The notes beneath the pieces are model-generated. The model saw only the letters and a list, made by a program, of their open reading frames with translations. It had not been told where the DNA came from and did not search any database. From assembly GCF_000740895.1 (NCBI RefSeq), contig NC_025262.1:1418001-1482000 (forward strand): a DNA stretch of 64,000 nt, read 5' to 3'. The DNA comes from Theileria orientalis strain Shintoku. Its lineage: Eukaryota > Apicomplexa > Aconoidasida > Piroplasmida > Theileriidae. Of the stretch, positions 35,267-45,837 are shown piece after piece. Positions within the stretch are counted from its first letter, which is position 1. Each line of letters starts with the position of its first letter. A program made the position numbers and the translations under genes.

Positions 35267-38200
35267 ATGAGTAATGGAGGCAATTTGGTTGGCGATTTAC
35301 TTAAAAATGTTTTAAAAAACGGGAGTTATAAACAACGTCATTCCCTGAAATCATTATTAGAGAAACCAGTAAACCGAAACTATAATCCAAATCACACAGA
35401 TTCTAATGCGTTGATTAAACTCAAAAATGATATAAATTCACTAAAAATTAAACAAACACTCCTACATATAATAGATAAACCGGTCATTGACACCTTCGGT
35501 GTGAAGGATTTGTTTAATGTTAAATCGTCCAAATTTTTAAACAATAATACACACAACATTGTATCGCAACTGAAGCAGGGTGAAATTCCAATAAATTCGT
35601 TTGTAGACGAAGAGGCCGAAGACATTTCTGATGCACCTAAAACCCTGGACAATGAACTGGAAGTTGATCTACTTAGGTATGAAGGGTGTGACAGGAAGTT
35701 TCTGAAAAATTACTCGAGGGTTCTGAGTTTATTGAAGTCACAGAATCATGATTTGTGCAGCGAGCTTGAGTTAAAAGTGAAGGAATTTTACGAGTCCATG
35801 AAGGACGCAATAAGCACTTCACACATATCATTAATGCTGCGCCACATTTACAGGGAAAATAAGAACATCGAATACGAAGAATTATTGGAAAACATATGCA
35901 GAGTGTTGAACGACGAAGAGCTGAGGTCGCTGTATTCTTATAACTGGAGGACCAGCAAGTGGAAATTAAAAAGGAGGTTCAGCCAAGATAGGAATCTGGA
36001 AGAAGAAGTGGAGTCACTACTACATTCAATACAAACCACAAATGCCTCTGAGACCATATTCTCAAGGGGAGTAGGAGAGAAAGAGGTAAAGTATATGGAT
36101 GAGTGCGAAGGGGAAGGCCCAGAATCGACAATTGAGTACGGAAAGAAGAACGTCAACGAAAAGAATGAGAAAATTTATGTATCGATACTGTCATCAGAGT
36201 CACTATCAAGGCTGACTAAATATGAAGAGGGAGAGGTAAGTAGTTATTTTAAGAGATAATAATAATAATATTAGTGCTATTACTGCTAATACCACTATTG
36301 ATAACAATAACAATACCAATAACAATAATAACAACTATAACAATAACAATAACAACAATAACAACAATACCAACAATAACAACAATAATAATAATTTTAG
36401 ATCACGGAAATATGTAATATGCTGGACCTGAACGTGAATAAGCTTACAGTGGAAGAAGGGCAGTTCATACTGGACGAAATATCGACGCTGAAGAACAAGA
36501 GTGTGCCAGGAGTAGATGAAAAGTACGAGATCGTGGAGAAGAACGGGAAGTACTGCGTGGAGCTGCTGAAGAGTAACTGGGTGAAGAGACCAATAGTAGT
36601 GACAGTGATGGGCCACGTGGATCACGGGAAGACGTCGCTGCTGGACTACATACACAAGACAGAAGTGGCGAAGAACGAAAAGGGGTACATAACGCAGAAG
36701 CTGTCGACATTTCAAATAAGGTCGAACGAGGGAAGGATCACGTTCATAGACACGCCAGGGCACGCAGCGTTCATGACGATGAGGAAAAGAGGAGTGAGTT
36801 GCACGGACCTGGTGATACTGGTGGTGGCAGCAGACGACGGAATCATGCCGCAGACTCTGGAGTGCATAGACCTGATCAAGAGAAACGGGCTGAAGGTGGT
36901 GGTGGCAATAAACAAAGTGGACCTGGCGCCAGAAGAAGCAATAGCAAAGATAGAAGAAGACGTAAGGAGCCACTTCAGCAAGGCCACAATAGTACAAATT
37001 AGCGCAAAGAGTGGGCATAATATAGAAGCATTGTTGTCAGAAATAGAGAAAGTACAGAAGAAAATGGAGTACAAAATGGATAAAAATGCAATATTTAAGG
37101 GGTACATATATGAAACGATACAGGACCAGACGAGAGGAAAGTGCATCAACATAATAGTAAACCAAGGAACACTGAAGCCGAACGACTACGTACTAATAAA
37201 GGACACGATCATTAAGGTAAAGAAGATATACCACCCAGACTCCGACAACAAGCACGTGATGAGCAGTGGAGAAAGAGTTACAGGTAAATCACGAGGGGAG
37301 TCAAGGGAAAATGAGTCTGATGATCACGAAAACATAATACAGCTGAGCGTAAGCATGAACGTGTGCAGCCTGGCAGGAAACGTGGTGGTGGGAAACAGCT
37401 CACTGAAGCAGCTGCAAAAGTACCAGTACCTGATCAACAAGCACGTGGCAAACCAGGGAACGACAGGAAACGAGGACAGCAGCCAGGTATGAGTGTTAAA
37501 TTTTTATTTCAAAAATCCTTTTTTTTCAGGACCAGACGATACCCTTCATTGGAATTAACCTGAGGTGCGCAGACCAGGGGAGCCTGGAAGCGATAGAAAA
37601 CTACATACACGAGTTCAACGAGAAGGCAAAGAAGACTGTTAACATGCTGAACCTGGTACAGAGGAACTACCTGCCTCCAGAAGTGACGGGGAAGAGCGAG
37701 AGCGAGAGCATGGACGAAAAGGAGCTCAGAGCCAAATACGAGGAGCACTTGAGAGCCTGGACGCCGTTTAAGGTGATAAGCAAGAACCTGGGAAACTTTA
37801 ACACGAACGACCTGCAACTACAGCAGATAGGGAACGTGATCAACATAGGCTTCAACGTACAAAACCACGTTAGCAGCTTAGACAGTTTTTGCCAACTTAT
37901 TCGTATATTCATATAAAAAAGCCCATTATGACATTTAGTTATTCATATAAAACCGGTTATTAAACAATATAGTTACACCGTATAATGTAATAACGGATAG
38001 TAAACAATTTAGTTACACAGTTTTATGTGATAACGGATACTAAAAATTAGTTGCCACACCTGATAGTAGTAATACCACTGTAGATCAACTTGAGCAACAT
38101 TGTCAGAACACACGACATCATATACAACATATTCAACGACCTGCAAGTAAGTAGTAACGCCTGCATACAATCTATGAGCAACTTACTAACTCTTTAGGTG

Positions 38201-38713
38201 ATATACCAATTTTACTTTGGAGACTTGTATAGAAAGAAGGTGGAGTCGAACCTGATAGTGACTCAGCTGGGAACTATTACACTCAAGGGCGTAGGAAAAA
38301 AGCAAGCAGTGGGAACGTCAGTGAAGGAGGGCCAGAGTAAGCTGAACCACCTGTACAGCGTAGTAAGGAACAACAAGCAAGTGTACAGCGACTTGAACAT
38401 ACTCTCGTTCCAGTCAAACAAGATGAACGTTAAGCTGTTGAGCAAGGGAGGTAGGAATAGCTTCAGTTTATAGCTTAGGCCATCTAACTACTTAAATGAC
38501 ACAGCACTAATTATATATCATAGAACCACGTAGATAACATTAACTATTATTGTATTATAATGGCACAATTAATTGATACGCCCAGATAATAACAACTGTT
38601 TAATATTTAAGGAGAACGTTGAGGTTCAACTCAACGACGAGATCGTAGCGTACGTTAAGCAGCCGCTAATGCCACTGTTTGACACTGTGACGAATCACCT
38701 GCTGAAGACGTGA
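35267..38713 (+). CDS. Translation initiation factor IF-2, organellar (probably mitochondrial)
   Basis: GTPase that delivers initiator tRNA on bacterial-type ribosomes. Six exons: 35267-36235, 36401-37486, 37530-37868, 38084-38146, 38198-38450, 38586-38713 (945 aa). The G domain is near residues 385-500: GHVDHGKTS, the switch-I-region Thr and RITFIDTPGHAAF, NKVD, SAKSGHN. Domain II and III elements follow (KGYIYETIQDQTRGK, IPFIGINLRCADQGSLEAI) and the last exons encode HDIIYNIFNDLQ, the late beta barrel and NCLIFKENVEVQLNDEIV. The N-terminal 320 residues are a charged, mostly unstructured extension. There is no signal peptide, which argues against the apicoplast. The exon 3 donor at 37869 is the least certain join. 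Confidence 0.9.
36255..36393. repeat. AATAACAATA microsatellite in IF-2 intron 1
   Basis: The 165-nt first intron consists of aataacaat and caacaataa repeats running to the branch and acceptor region. The splice join is phase 0. Confidence 0.75.
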
Positions 38714-38837
38714 TTTTAAACTCAGAGCCATGTAATGTGTTATTTATACTTAGGAACTGTATTAACGTACGGCTAGGGACTAGTACCCATGTGCACAAAT
38801 ATGTACCGGTAGATAGATGTGAACTTGTGAACGCAGC

Positions 38838-39554
38838 CTATATTGAGTTGTTAATCTGCTCCCTAATGACGAGCTTGTTGTAAACGGGATCGAAGTGATC
38901 CAGAGGAGAGTCGCCGATGATGCCCCGCTCCTCCCTGGTCATGCCGCGAACAGTGTTGTGCTTCATCCTCCTGAGCTCGAGGCTGGGAAACCTGACGAAC
39001 TGCATCTTCAGGAGGGGGAAGTTGACAGGGTCGTGAGTGAGGAAGCTGACGTCGGACCTGAACACCTCAAAGCCGTCGATGAGGATGCGCGTCATCTCCT
39101 GGCGCTTCCCAATGGTGCGCTTGTAATGCTTCTTCGACCTGAACTTGACGGTCCGCATCTTGGGGCTCCTGAAATGCTTCAACACGGTGGCAACGGCCCT
39201 GACGTTGTGCAGGTAAGGCTCGCCGTTGACGAACCAGCCGGCCTGCGAGTGGAAGAACTCGATGCGGTTCAGGAAAATCTTCTTGCCGACCTGCTGATGG
39301 ATGCGGTAGACGTCGTAGTACCTGCCCTTCTCAATCCACCTGGGATTGCCGGAAATGAGTGCGATGGCGTAGCAGCCGGATCTGTCGCGGCCGTCGTCGA
39401 GCTTAGAGAGCCTATCAATGGCGGGCGACACATTTTTATACTTGTTCACGTCAACTGTGGGCGTGGCGCTCGAGATGGAAGGAGTGTGTGAAACTGCGGA
39501 AAAGCCATTTGCAGAGCCTATAATACATGAGATAGAATAAATTAAAAGAAACAT
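38838..39554 (-). CDS. rplU: Ribosomal protein bL21, apicoplast-targeted
   Basis: Large-subunit ribosomal protein of the bacterial type. Single exon, 238 aa. A signal peptide (MFLLIYSISCIIGSANG) is followed by a Ser/Thr/Lys linker, the bipartite pattern of apicoplast import. The L21 core runs from about residue 60: CYAIALISGNPRWIEKGRYY, IHQQVGKKIFLNRIEFF, VRAVATVLKHF, and the basic signature KFRSKKHYKRTIGKRQEMTR. A C-terminal extension of about 70 residues beyond the usual L21 end (LTHDPVNFPLLKM... to the C-terminus) has no obvious match. It lies tail to tail with IF-2. Confidence 0.9.
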   Translation of the reverse strand: MFLLIYSISCIIGSANGFSAVSHTPSISSATPTVDVNKYKNVSPAIDRLSKLDDGRDRSGCYAIALISGNPRWIEKGRYYDVYRIHQQVGKKIFLNRIEFFHSQAGWFVNGEPYLHNVRAVATVLKHFRSPKMRTVKFRSKKHYKRTIGKRQEMTRILIDGFEVFRSDVSFLTHDPVNFPLLKMQFVRFPSLELRRMKHNTVRGMTREERGIIGDSPLDHFDPVYNKLVIREQINNSI

Positions 39555-39688
39555 GGCAACATCATTTTAGAAATAAGCAGGGAATAAAAAATTAAAAGTA
39601 AAATTTGGGAAGCACGGCCCAAACCCCGAAATCGGTAAAACATAAGCATACACAATCGAATTAAAGTGATTCGAGTCCATATGGTCGA

Positions 39689-40578
39689 TTATTGCAGAAC
39701 ATTAGCTGGGTTTTGATCTGATTCCACAGTGCCAGCGACACCATGTTGGGAATCCGGAGATTCCTACAAAATAATTAAAAGTCAGCCATTGGGGATTCCA
39801 GAAACGAACCACAAACAAATATTCATAAACTTCTCTAGCTTCGCTGTTATTAGGCATCTTTTTAAGCTCCTCTTCTGAACAAATCAGATGAACGGCAATC
39901 CTCGGCAATTATTAGAGTAAATTTTGATCATATTATAATTGTAACCAACCTGTGTAGTTGTGGGCGTTTAAGATTTTCAGAGGCATCACCTGTGAACCAA
40001 TGTGTATCGATTATAACTCACTTCAAAGATTTCCATATCATCAATCATCGAATCCACCTTAGAAACATCCTTATTCTACAACACAAATGTTACAACATCG
40101 ATTGTCAAACTATTATTTAACATCTATCTAGCTGAATCACCTTGTCATTCGTGTAGTCGATTTCAGAGGCACCTACACATCATTACTTACTTTCAACCAA
40201 ATTCAACGAACGCTGAAGTCGCATCTCTACAGTGTTGTTATTATTAGAATACTAACGTTAATTTAAACATATTTGTGGTCATGAATAGGCGCGTTACCTT
40301 CCTGAGGCTGTTTATGTGTATGGTAAAAGAACAGCGGCAGCTTAGTCTTATTCAAGTGCATTTTCCTGTACACATTTCCATGTAACTCATGAAATATAAT
40401 GAACGTACACCATGGGCGACTGTGTGACTCTCGAGCTCTCAATATTAGACTTATTAAACCTGGATCGCGTCAGGACTAAACGCACGAGGTCGCTCATCAA
40501 ACTATTGTTCCTTCTAGCCATCCCAGATCCAAAACCCGCGTGTGCGATAAATAAATATAATAGAAATCTAATATTCAT
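39689..40578 (-). CDS. Small unknown protein with signal peptide and basic transit-like region, seven exons
   Basis: No family recognised. I assembled exons 40578-40409, 40365-40298, 40172-40141, 40075-40022, 39989-39950, 39874-39831 and 39763-39689 (160 aa); all GT/AG sites and phases fit, but several exons are tiny, so the model is provisional. The start is the Met opening a clear signal peptide, MNIRFLLYLFIAHAGFGSG; an in-frame ATG at 40689 would bury it. Residues about 20-55 are Arg/Ser/Asn-rich with few acids (MARRNNSLMSDLVRLVLTRS), like an apicoplast transit peptide. The rest is hydrophilic, with KMHLNKTKLPLFFYHTH and VMPLKILNAHNYTEEELKKM, and ends in a Gly/Asn/Gln tail. It follows apicoplast bL21 on the same strand. 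Confidence 0.6.
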
Positions 40579-40700
40579 TTTAAATAAAAAAGAACTGTGT
40601 AATGGAATAACTATAGTGTACACCATATAAAGTCTCATGTCCAAATGGAATATTAAATTAATGAATTTGAAAAAGAGATTAAAATCCAATTAAATCTTAA

Positions 40701-41072
40701 TTAAATATCTGAACTATTCAAATGCTCATTCAGCAATAACTGCTCATCGGCCTTAGATGGAATAAAGGTAAGGTCTAGGTTCTCACCGGCCACAAAGGTT
40801 ATTGCAACTCCGTATTTATCAGTTTTATCAGGCTTGAACCAAATATCCTTCAAATCCAACAGAGCTGAGTGCGTTTTGCGATCTTTACACAGTATTATCC
40901 AACAAGTATCAACAACGTCGTCCCACTCGCTAGGTTGAATGATTTTATTTATGTGAACGGGGGAACAGTTTTCTTCTATTACTTCCTGTAATTTCGAGAC
41001 AGTAAAATATGGAGGTACATTATATACCCGCAAAATAAAGTTGTTTTCGTTATCATTTTTTTTATCTTTCAT
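40701..41072 (-). CDS. Small conserved-looking protein, weak RRM-like fold
   Basis: Single exon, 123 aa, hydrophilic ends. The central part reads FILRVYNVPPYFTVSKLQEV, which resembles the RNP2 strand and first helix of an RRM, and later DDVVDTCWIILCKDR and YGVAITFVAGENL could form further strands. RNP1 is not obvious, so the fold assignment is weak. It is AT-rich but keeps an open frame with a strong amphipathic pattern. No signal peptide. Confidence 0.6.
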   Translation of the reverse strand: MKDKKNDNENNFILRVYNVPPYFTVSKLQEVIEENCSPVHINKIIQPSEWDDVVDTCWIILCKDRKTHSALLDLKDIWFKPDKTDKYGVAITFVAGENLDLTFIPSKADEQLLLNEHLNSSDI

Positions 41073-41569
41073 ATTTTATCATTTTACACCAGGTTAATTT
41101 GTTATTTATGAAAATAAAATGATATGTCATTTTAATATAAATTCGGTTAAATAGTTGTGAGCTTGTTTTACATAAAATATAAATTCATTGATAATTACAT
41201 AATCCTTTTTAAGTTATGTGGTAGGTGTCATATTACTTATCATGTTTATAGAATATTGTTTTTAAGCTTAACATACAAGAGACAATAACAATCTTATATA
41301 CAAAAAACTGAAAAAGTTTTAATTCACTCACATATTTGTCTTAATTAATTTACCTGATAACCACGGAATTATACACACTAAAGTGTATTTATGTAATCGA
41401 TTTACTTGGATTCTATATATATTTTTTATATGTATTTAATGTTTAATATATATGATACAAGAAAGTTGATCTAATATTTAATTTTACGTCTTTGCCGTCT
41501 CGACTATACAATTTTTACATTTTATTTATTTTTTACTGAACGGGGATAAAATTAATAATATTCGTTTTC
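41073..41569. other. AT-rich divergent intergenic region
   Basis: About 500 nt of very AT-rich spacer between two divergent starts. No gene, RNA or clear repeat seen. Confidence 0.6.
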
Positions 41570-42742
41570 ATGATTAATACTACGTTACAATCCATTATAG
41601 ATTTTTTTTCAAGAATTTACAACTGGTTTAAAAATTTGTTTAAACGAGAAACAAAAGTAAAAACCAGCAAGAAGGCAGATCTCAAAACCATATTGATAAG
41701 AAAAGCTGATACAATGGACCCATTGGAATTTGATAGGTCCGATAAGGGCTCGCAATCAGAATCAATCTCAAATTATGATTTGCCAAGCTACAAAGGCTAC
41801 AGTTCAGATACGTCACCTCTTAACAACGAATTAGACCAAAAAACTATTTACGAAACAGATGAGACAGTATTGGAGATCGTAGAGGAGCCAGCGTTGGAGT
41901 CTGAAGAAGGTGTGTTTGAAGAATCAGCTGACGAGACTCCAGAACAAACCGATGAATTTGCTGACGAAAAAACTGACGAATCAGATGAAGTATTACTCGA
42001 GTCAGAAGTTGAAGAAGTAGATGGTATCGAGGTTGATTCAGATTCAGTGGAAGCTGTCGATGATTCCGAGATAGTTGAGCCTGAAGTCGATGATGAGGTT
42101 GCTTCGGAGTCAGTGCAAGGTGAAGAAGCGGATGTTGAAGTCCATTCGGAGTTAGTGGAAGACGAAGAAGATGAGGTCGACTCAGACTTAGTGGAAGCAG
42201 GAGAAGTGGATGTGGACAATCTCACAACGAAAAGCGAGAGCCTGGAAACAGAAGAGCTGACAATTCCAGTAGTAGAGTCACCAACAAAGGAAAAGAAGCC
42301 AATCACCAGAAAGCTGAAGTGGGAGCCGAAAGCATCAGTGCCGAAGTACGCAATAACAATCAACAGTAAACTTAAAGGAGAAGACCTGCTAAGCCCTAAA
42401 ATAACAACAAGAGGAAAGGCAGCAGCACTGGCACAAACACAAATGGATAAAAATAAATCCAGAGCAAAAGACAACAAGGACCAACTTAAAAAGGAACTGG
42501 AAGAAAAAAGATCAGCAAGCGCACTAGCAAGATCAAGAATAGTAGAAGCAGAAAGAGCAAGAGTAGCAGCAGCGAAGCTGAAGAAAGAAGAACAAGCAGA
42601 AAAACTGAAGAGAGAAGCCTCCGACAGATTCCAAAAAGAAAAGGAACTGAAGATGAGAGAAAGAGCAGAATACGAAGAGAAAAGACAAGAAATTAACAGA
42701 GCAAGAGTGGAAGCAATAAGGTCAAGCAAGATTGCAATTTAA
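41570..42742 (+). CDS. Acidic and coiled-coil protein of unknown function
   Basis: Single exon, 390 aa, unrecognised. The N-terminus is an amphipathic helix, MINTTLQSIIDFFSRIYNWF, followed by basic KNLFKRETKVKTSKK, which could bind membrane. Residues about 70-240 are extremely Glu/Asp/Ser/Val-rich with loose repeats (SDLVEAGEVDVD, SELVEDEEDEVDS). A short conserved-looking segment KPITRKLKWEPKASVPKYAI follows, and residues about 280-390 form a long charged helix typical of a coiled coil (KKEEQAEKLKREASDRFQKE). Codons change from mixed to C/A-ending along the gene. No classical signal peptide. It could be cytoskeletal or pellicle-associated, which is only a guess. Confidence 0.72.
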   Translation: MINTTLQSIIDFFSRIYNWFKNLFKRETKVKTSKKADLKTILIRKADTMDPLEFDRSDKGSQSESISNYDLPSYKGYSSDTSPLNNELDQKTIYETDETVLEIVEEPALESEEGVFEESADETPEQTDEFADEKTDESDEVLLESEVEEVDGIEVDSDSVEAVDDSEIVEPEVDDEVASESVQGEEADVEVHSELVEDEEDEVDSDLVEAGEVDVDNLTTKSESLETEELTIPVVESPTKEKKPITRKLKWEPKASVPKYAITINSKLKGEDLLSPKITTRGKAAALAQTQMDKNKSRAKDNKDQLKKELEEKRSASALARSRIVEAERARVAAAKLKKEEQAEKLKREASDRFQKEKELKMRERAEYEEKRQEINRARVEAIRSSKIAI

Positions 42743-42978
42743 GAATTATATAAAGTGTAAAATAGAAGGAAGTGAGCAGGGATACAAAATGTGTATCAAA
42801 ATGGAGAAAGGAAAGTTAAAATGACCAGAAGATTAGAAAAAAAGAGACCTATAAAACACACATTATAATAATTTTTAAAAATAATTTAAATATTTTAAGT
42901 CAAATGAGTAATTATATAAAGTTAGTAGGCGTGCCTCCCAACATCCTTCCAGAATATATTTCTTAAAAACAAGCGTCT

Positions 42979-43553
42979 ATGAATAAATGCCTAATAGGAG
43001 TGTTTTATATTTGCATATTGTATAAGAGATGTGTAAGCATATCCTGGTTCAACGCGACGGATTCGAGCAGGCCCTACGACATCAGGGAACAAATAAGGCC
43101 AAAAATAGATAACCCAGAAGTGTTTGATAACATGTTGCGGTTTCTGGAAAGCAAAAGTAAGATGGAAGAGGGTAAAATGAAGTGTAGGCGATTTTAAGGA
43201 CAAAAATGAGGGGTACGAGCACTCGAGCAAGGGTAAGTGCGAAAACACACACGCAAAGGAACAGAGACCGTGGAAACAATATCGAAGTATTTGGGGAAAG
43301 ATATCGCAAAAATCATAATTCGTAAGTCCTGTTATTAGATGGAAATATGTGCCGCTAGATATCGCAAACATGGCAAGCCTACAATCAAATCGGTCGAAGG
43401 AATACGAAGATTATAACCTGGAAATCAACTCAAACACAATACTGGAGCACATAGCGAGCGTACTGGAGTCACAAAGTAAAGGTAAAGAGTAAAATGAATG
43501 CACATATCACTGTAGAATTCGACTACGGGAAAATCAAGGAGTCCGTGGACTAA
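42979..43553 (+). CDS. Small secreted protein of unknown function, five exons
   Basis: No family recognised. Exons 42979-43156, 43188-43232, 43259-43321, 43359-43481, 43516-43553 give 148 aa with consistent phases; introns are only 26-37 nt. The signal peptide is MNKCLIGVFYICILYKRCVS. The mature protein is hydrophilic and helical: WFNATDSSRPYDIREQIRPK, DNMLRFLESKS, TETVETISKYLGKDIAKI, LEINSNTILEHIASVLESQS, ending DYGKIKESVD. No cysteines are conserved enough to suggest a fold. The exon 3/4 join (acceptor at 43358) is the least certain. Confidence 0.6.
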
Positions 43554-43774
43554 ATCGACATAAATATAATGTTTTAGGTCTATTTACAAGTGGGCATCGT
43601 TTTACCTGGCGGATGATGAAAATTGTAAACAAATGAAGAATGATAAGTCTCTGAACAGGGGCGGAACGCCATAGGGTTAAGCGGATTTAAATTAGTTTAT
43701 GGTTTAATATTTTTGGAGCAATTTGTCGGTTTCCACATACCAGGAAATTTTATAATTTGTATATAATAGTAAAT

Positions 43775-45617
43775 ATGTTTTCGAATTTAATTAGAAGCAG
43801 TAAGTCCTCCATGGGAAGAACAAGTGCGGGATTCTATCCGCACTTCTCCAAGATTGAAGGCAAACAGGACGTCCGCAGAAATTTCAGCACGTTTAACTAC
43901 AGATCGACTGCGAAGAATCACCTAGGAATAGTAATAGTGCCTCAGCAATCAGTCTACGTAATAGAGAGGTGAGTACACTGTAGATATGCTAATGGAAGAG
44001 TTTATAAAAAGGATATGGATTCAGAAATAGGCTGTTAAGTAGCTTCAATTGAGTTATATTCAGGTTTGGGAAGTATAGGAAGACAATAGGCGCAGGAATA
44101 CACCTGCTGTTGCCGACAATCGACAAGATATCGTACATACACTCGCTCAAGGAAAACACAATAGTGATCCCGAATCAGACTGCAATCACAAAAGATAACG
44201 TAAGAAAGCAACTACGCACGATTTAAATGATGCGTAGGTGATGATTCAAATCGACGGAGTTTTATACGTAAAGTGCATCAACCCATACGATGTATCGCAG
44301 GAAATCAATAAGATAATTAGAATAGTTAACATTGCAATACAAATAGCACGGCAAAAATAGTTAATGTGTAACATGCGTAGAGTGAATAAGCTACGAAAGG
44401 GATAATTAAAACGATTGCAGGCATCATACGGAGTGGAAGATCCAATTTTTGCAGTCACACAACTGGCACAGACCACAATGAGATCTGAGTTAGGAAAACT
44501 TTCACTAGACTCGACCTTCCTGGAAAGGGACAACCTAAACAACTTAATTGTAAACGTAAGCTGAACTGCAGAAATAGAGTAAATAACAACTTTTTAGAAT
44601 ATAAATGTGGCATCGAAGTCTTGGGGGATTAGTTGCCTACGCTATGAAATTAGGGACATAACGCTGCCGAAAAATATAATATCGGCGATGGAAAAACAGG
44701 TAAGCCGTTGAGCGAAAACAAAGAAAAAATAGGCGGAAGCAGAAAGAATGAAAAGAGCAGAAATATTAAGAAGCGAAGGAGACAAGGAAAGTGAAATCAA
44801 CATAGCAATAGCAAAGAGACAAATAGAAATACTCAAGGCAGAAGGAGAGGCGAAGGCAGAAAGGCAAAGAGCAGAAGCAGCAGCGTACACACTGGAAGTG
44901 CTAACAAATACACTCAAGAAAGCAGGTAAGTAAGGAGGCAGTGGTAGATGGAAGTAATGACACTAGCAGTGTTATGCCACCATTGGCAGTTGTGTCATTG
45001 ATACAGTGTTCTAAATAACACACTGGTTACTAGATGACAGAACGGTTACTAAGTAACACACTGTTTACTAAGTAACACACTGTTTACTAAGTAACACACT
45101 GTTTACTAAGTAACACACTGTTTACTAAGTAACACACTGTTTACTAAGTAACACACTGTTTACTAATTGGCAAGTTGAATTAAAACTAAGGGCAAAATAT
45201 TAACACAGCCATAAAAGCGTAATAAAAAACTAATTAAAGTATAGGAGTCGTGGAGGCAGTGACACTGAGACTAGCGGAGAAGTACATAGCAGCCTTTTCG
45301 AACCTGGCGAAAACAAATAACACAATCATTCTGTCGAGCGCCAACGGAACAAACGATCTAATAACACAGGCAACAACAATATTCAGTAGACTAAATAAAC
45401 AATGTGAGTTAAAAGGAAGTAATCAGGCAGATAGAAATAAATAGTAGAAAATAAGGGAGAGATAATAGTTGTAAAGTAAAATAAAATATATACAAAGCTT
45501 TAAAAATCAGCATTTCAAACGTGTTTAGTTAAGGAAGATGTGCAAACAAAGGCAAGTTCAGTGACAAACATAGAAGAGTTGATGCCGGAAGGAAAAGTAG
45601 TAGGTAAAGTAACATGA
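43775..45617 (+). CDS. Stomatin-like protein 2 (SPFH domain), mitochondrial
   Basis: Membrane-scaffold protein of the SPFH/prohibitin superfamily, in other eukaryotes bound to the inner mitochondrial membrane. Eight exons: 43775-43968, 44064-44199, 44238-44291, 44421-44555, 44598-44699, 44733-44925, 45245-45403, 45529-45617 (353 aa). The N-terminus is Arg/Ser-rich (MFSNLIRSSKSSMGRTSAGF), a plausible presequence. SPFH motifs are QQSVYVIERFGKYRKTIGAG, ITKDNVMIQIDGVLYVKCIN, YGVEDPIFAVTQLAQTTMRS, then the coiled coil EAERMKRAEILRSEGDKESE. The C-terminal part, AGVVEAVTLRLAEKYIAAF, matches the SLP-2 extension. The ATG at 43775 is the first in frame after a stop. Intron 6 carries a 19-bp tandem repeat. 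Confidence 0.9.
45014..45166. repeat. 19-bp tandem repeat in SLP-2 intron 6
   Basis: About six near-identical copies of taacacactgtttactaag, with degenerate copies at the 5' edge, lie inside the 319-nt intron between the exons ending at 44925 and starting at 45245. Confidence 0.9.
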
Positions 45618-45837
45618 AACAAGAAAGAAAAGGAAATAAAGAAGTAAATAAAATAAAAAATAAATAATGTAATATATAAATTTATACTTTAAAACATAAA
45701 CACAAGAACAAAATAATAGTCGAAAGTCGATTGGAGGGACTGCCCAACGGAGATTAATATCAAAATTAAATTTGGTACGAAGCTGTGACACAGCTCCTCT
45801 GTAATATAAATGTAGAATATCAAAGTGAATCTTTAAA

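Noticed and set aside
38714..38837. Possible extra IF-2 exon
   Set aside because: The stop at 38711-38713 ends a canonical IF-2 C-terminus and nothing downstream shows homology.
41848..42729. Ser/Leu-rich antisense frame over the acidic protein
   Set aside because: Complement of Glu/Asp/Val repeat codons; the plus-strand gene explains it.
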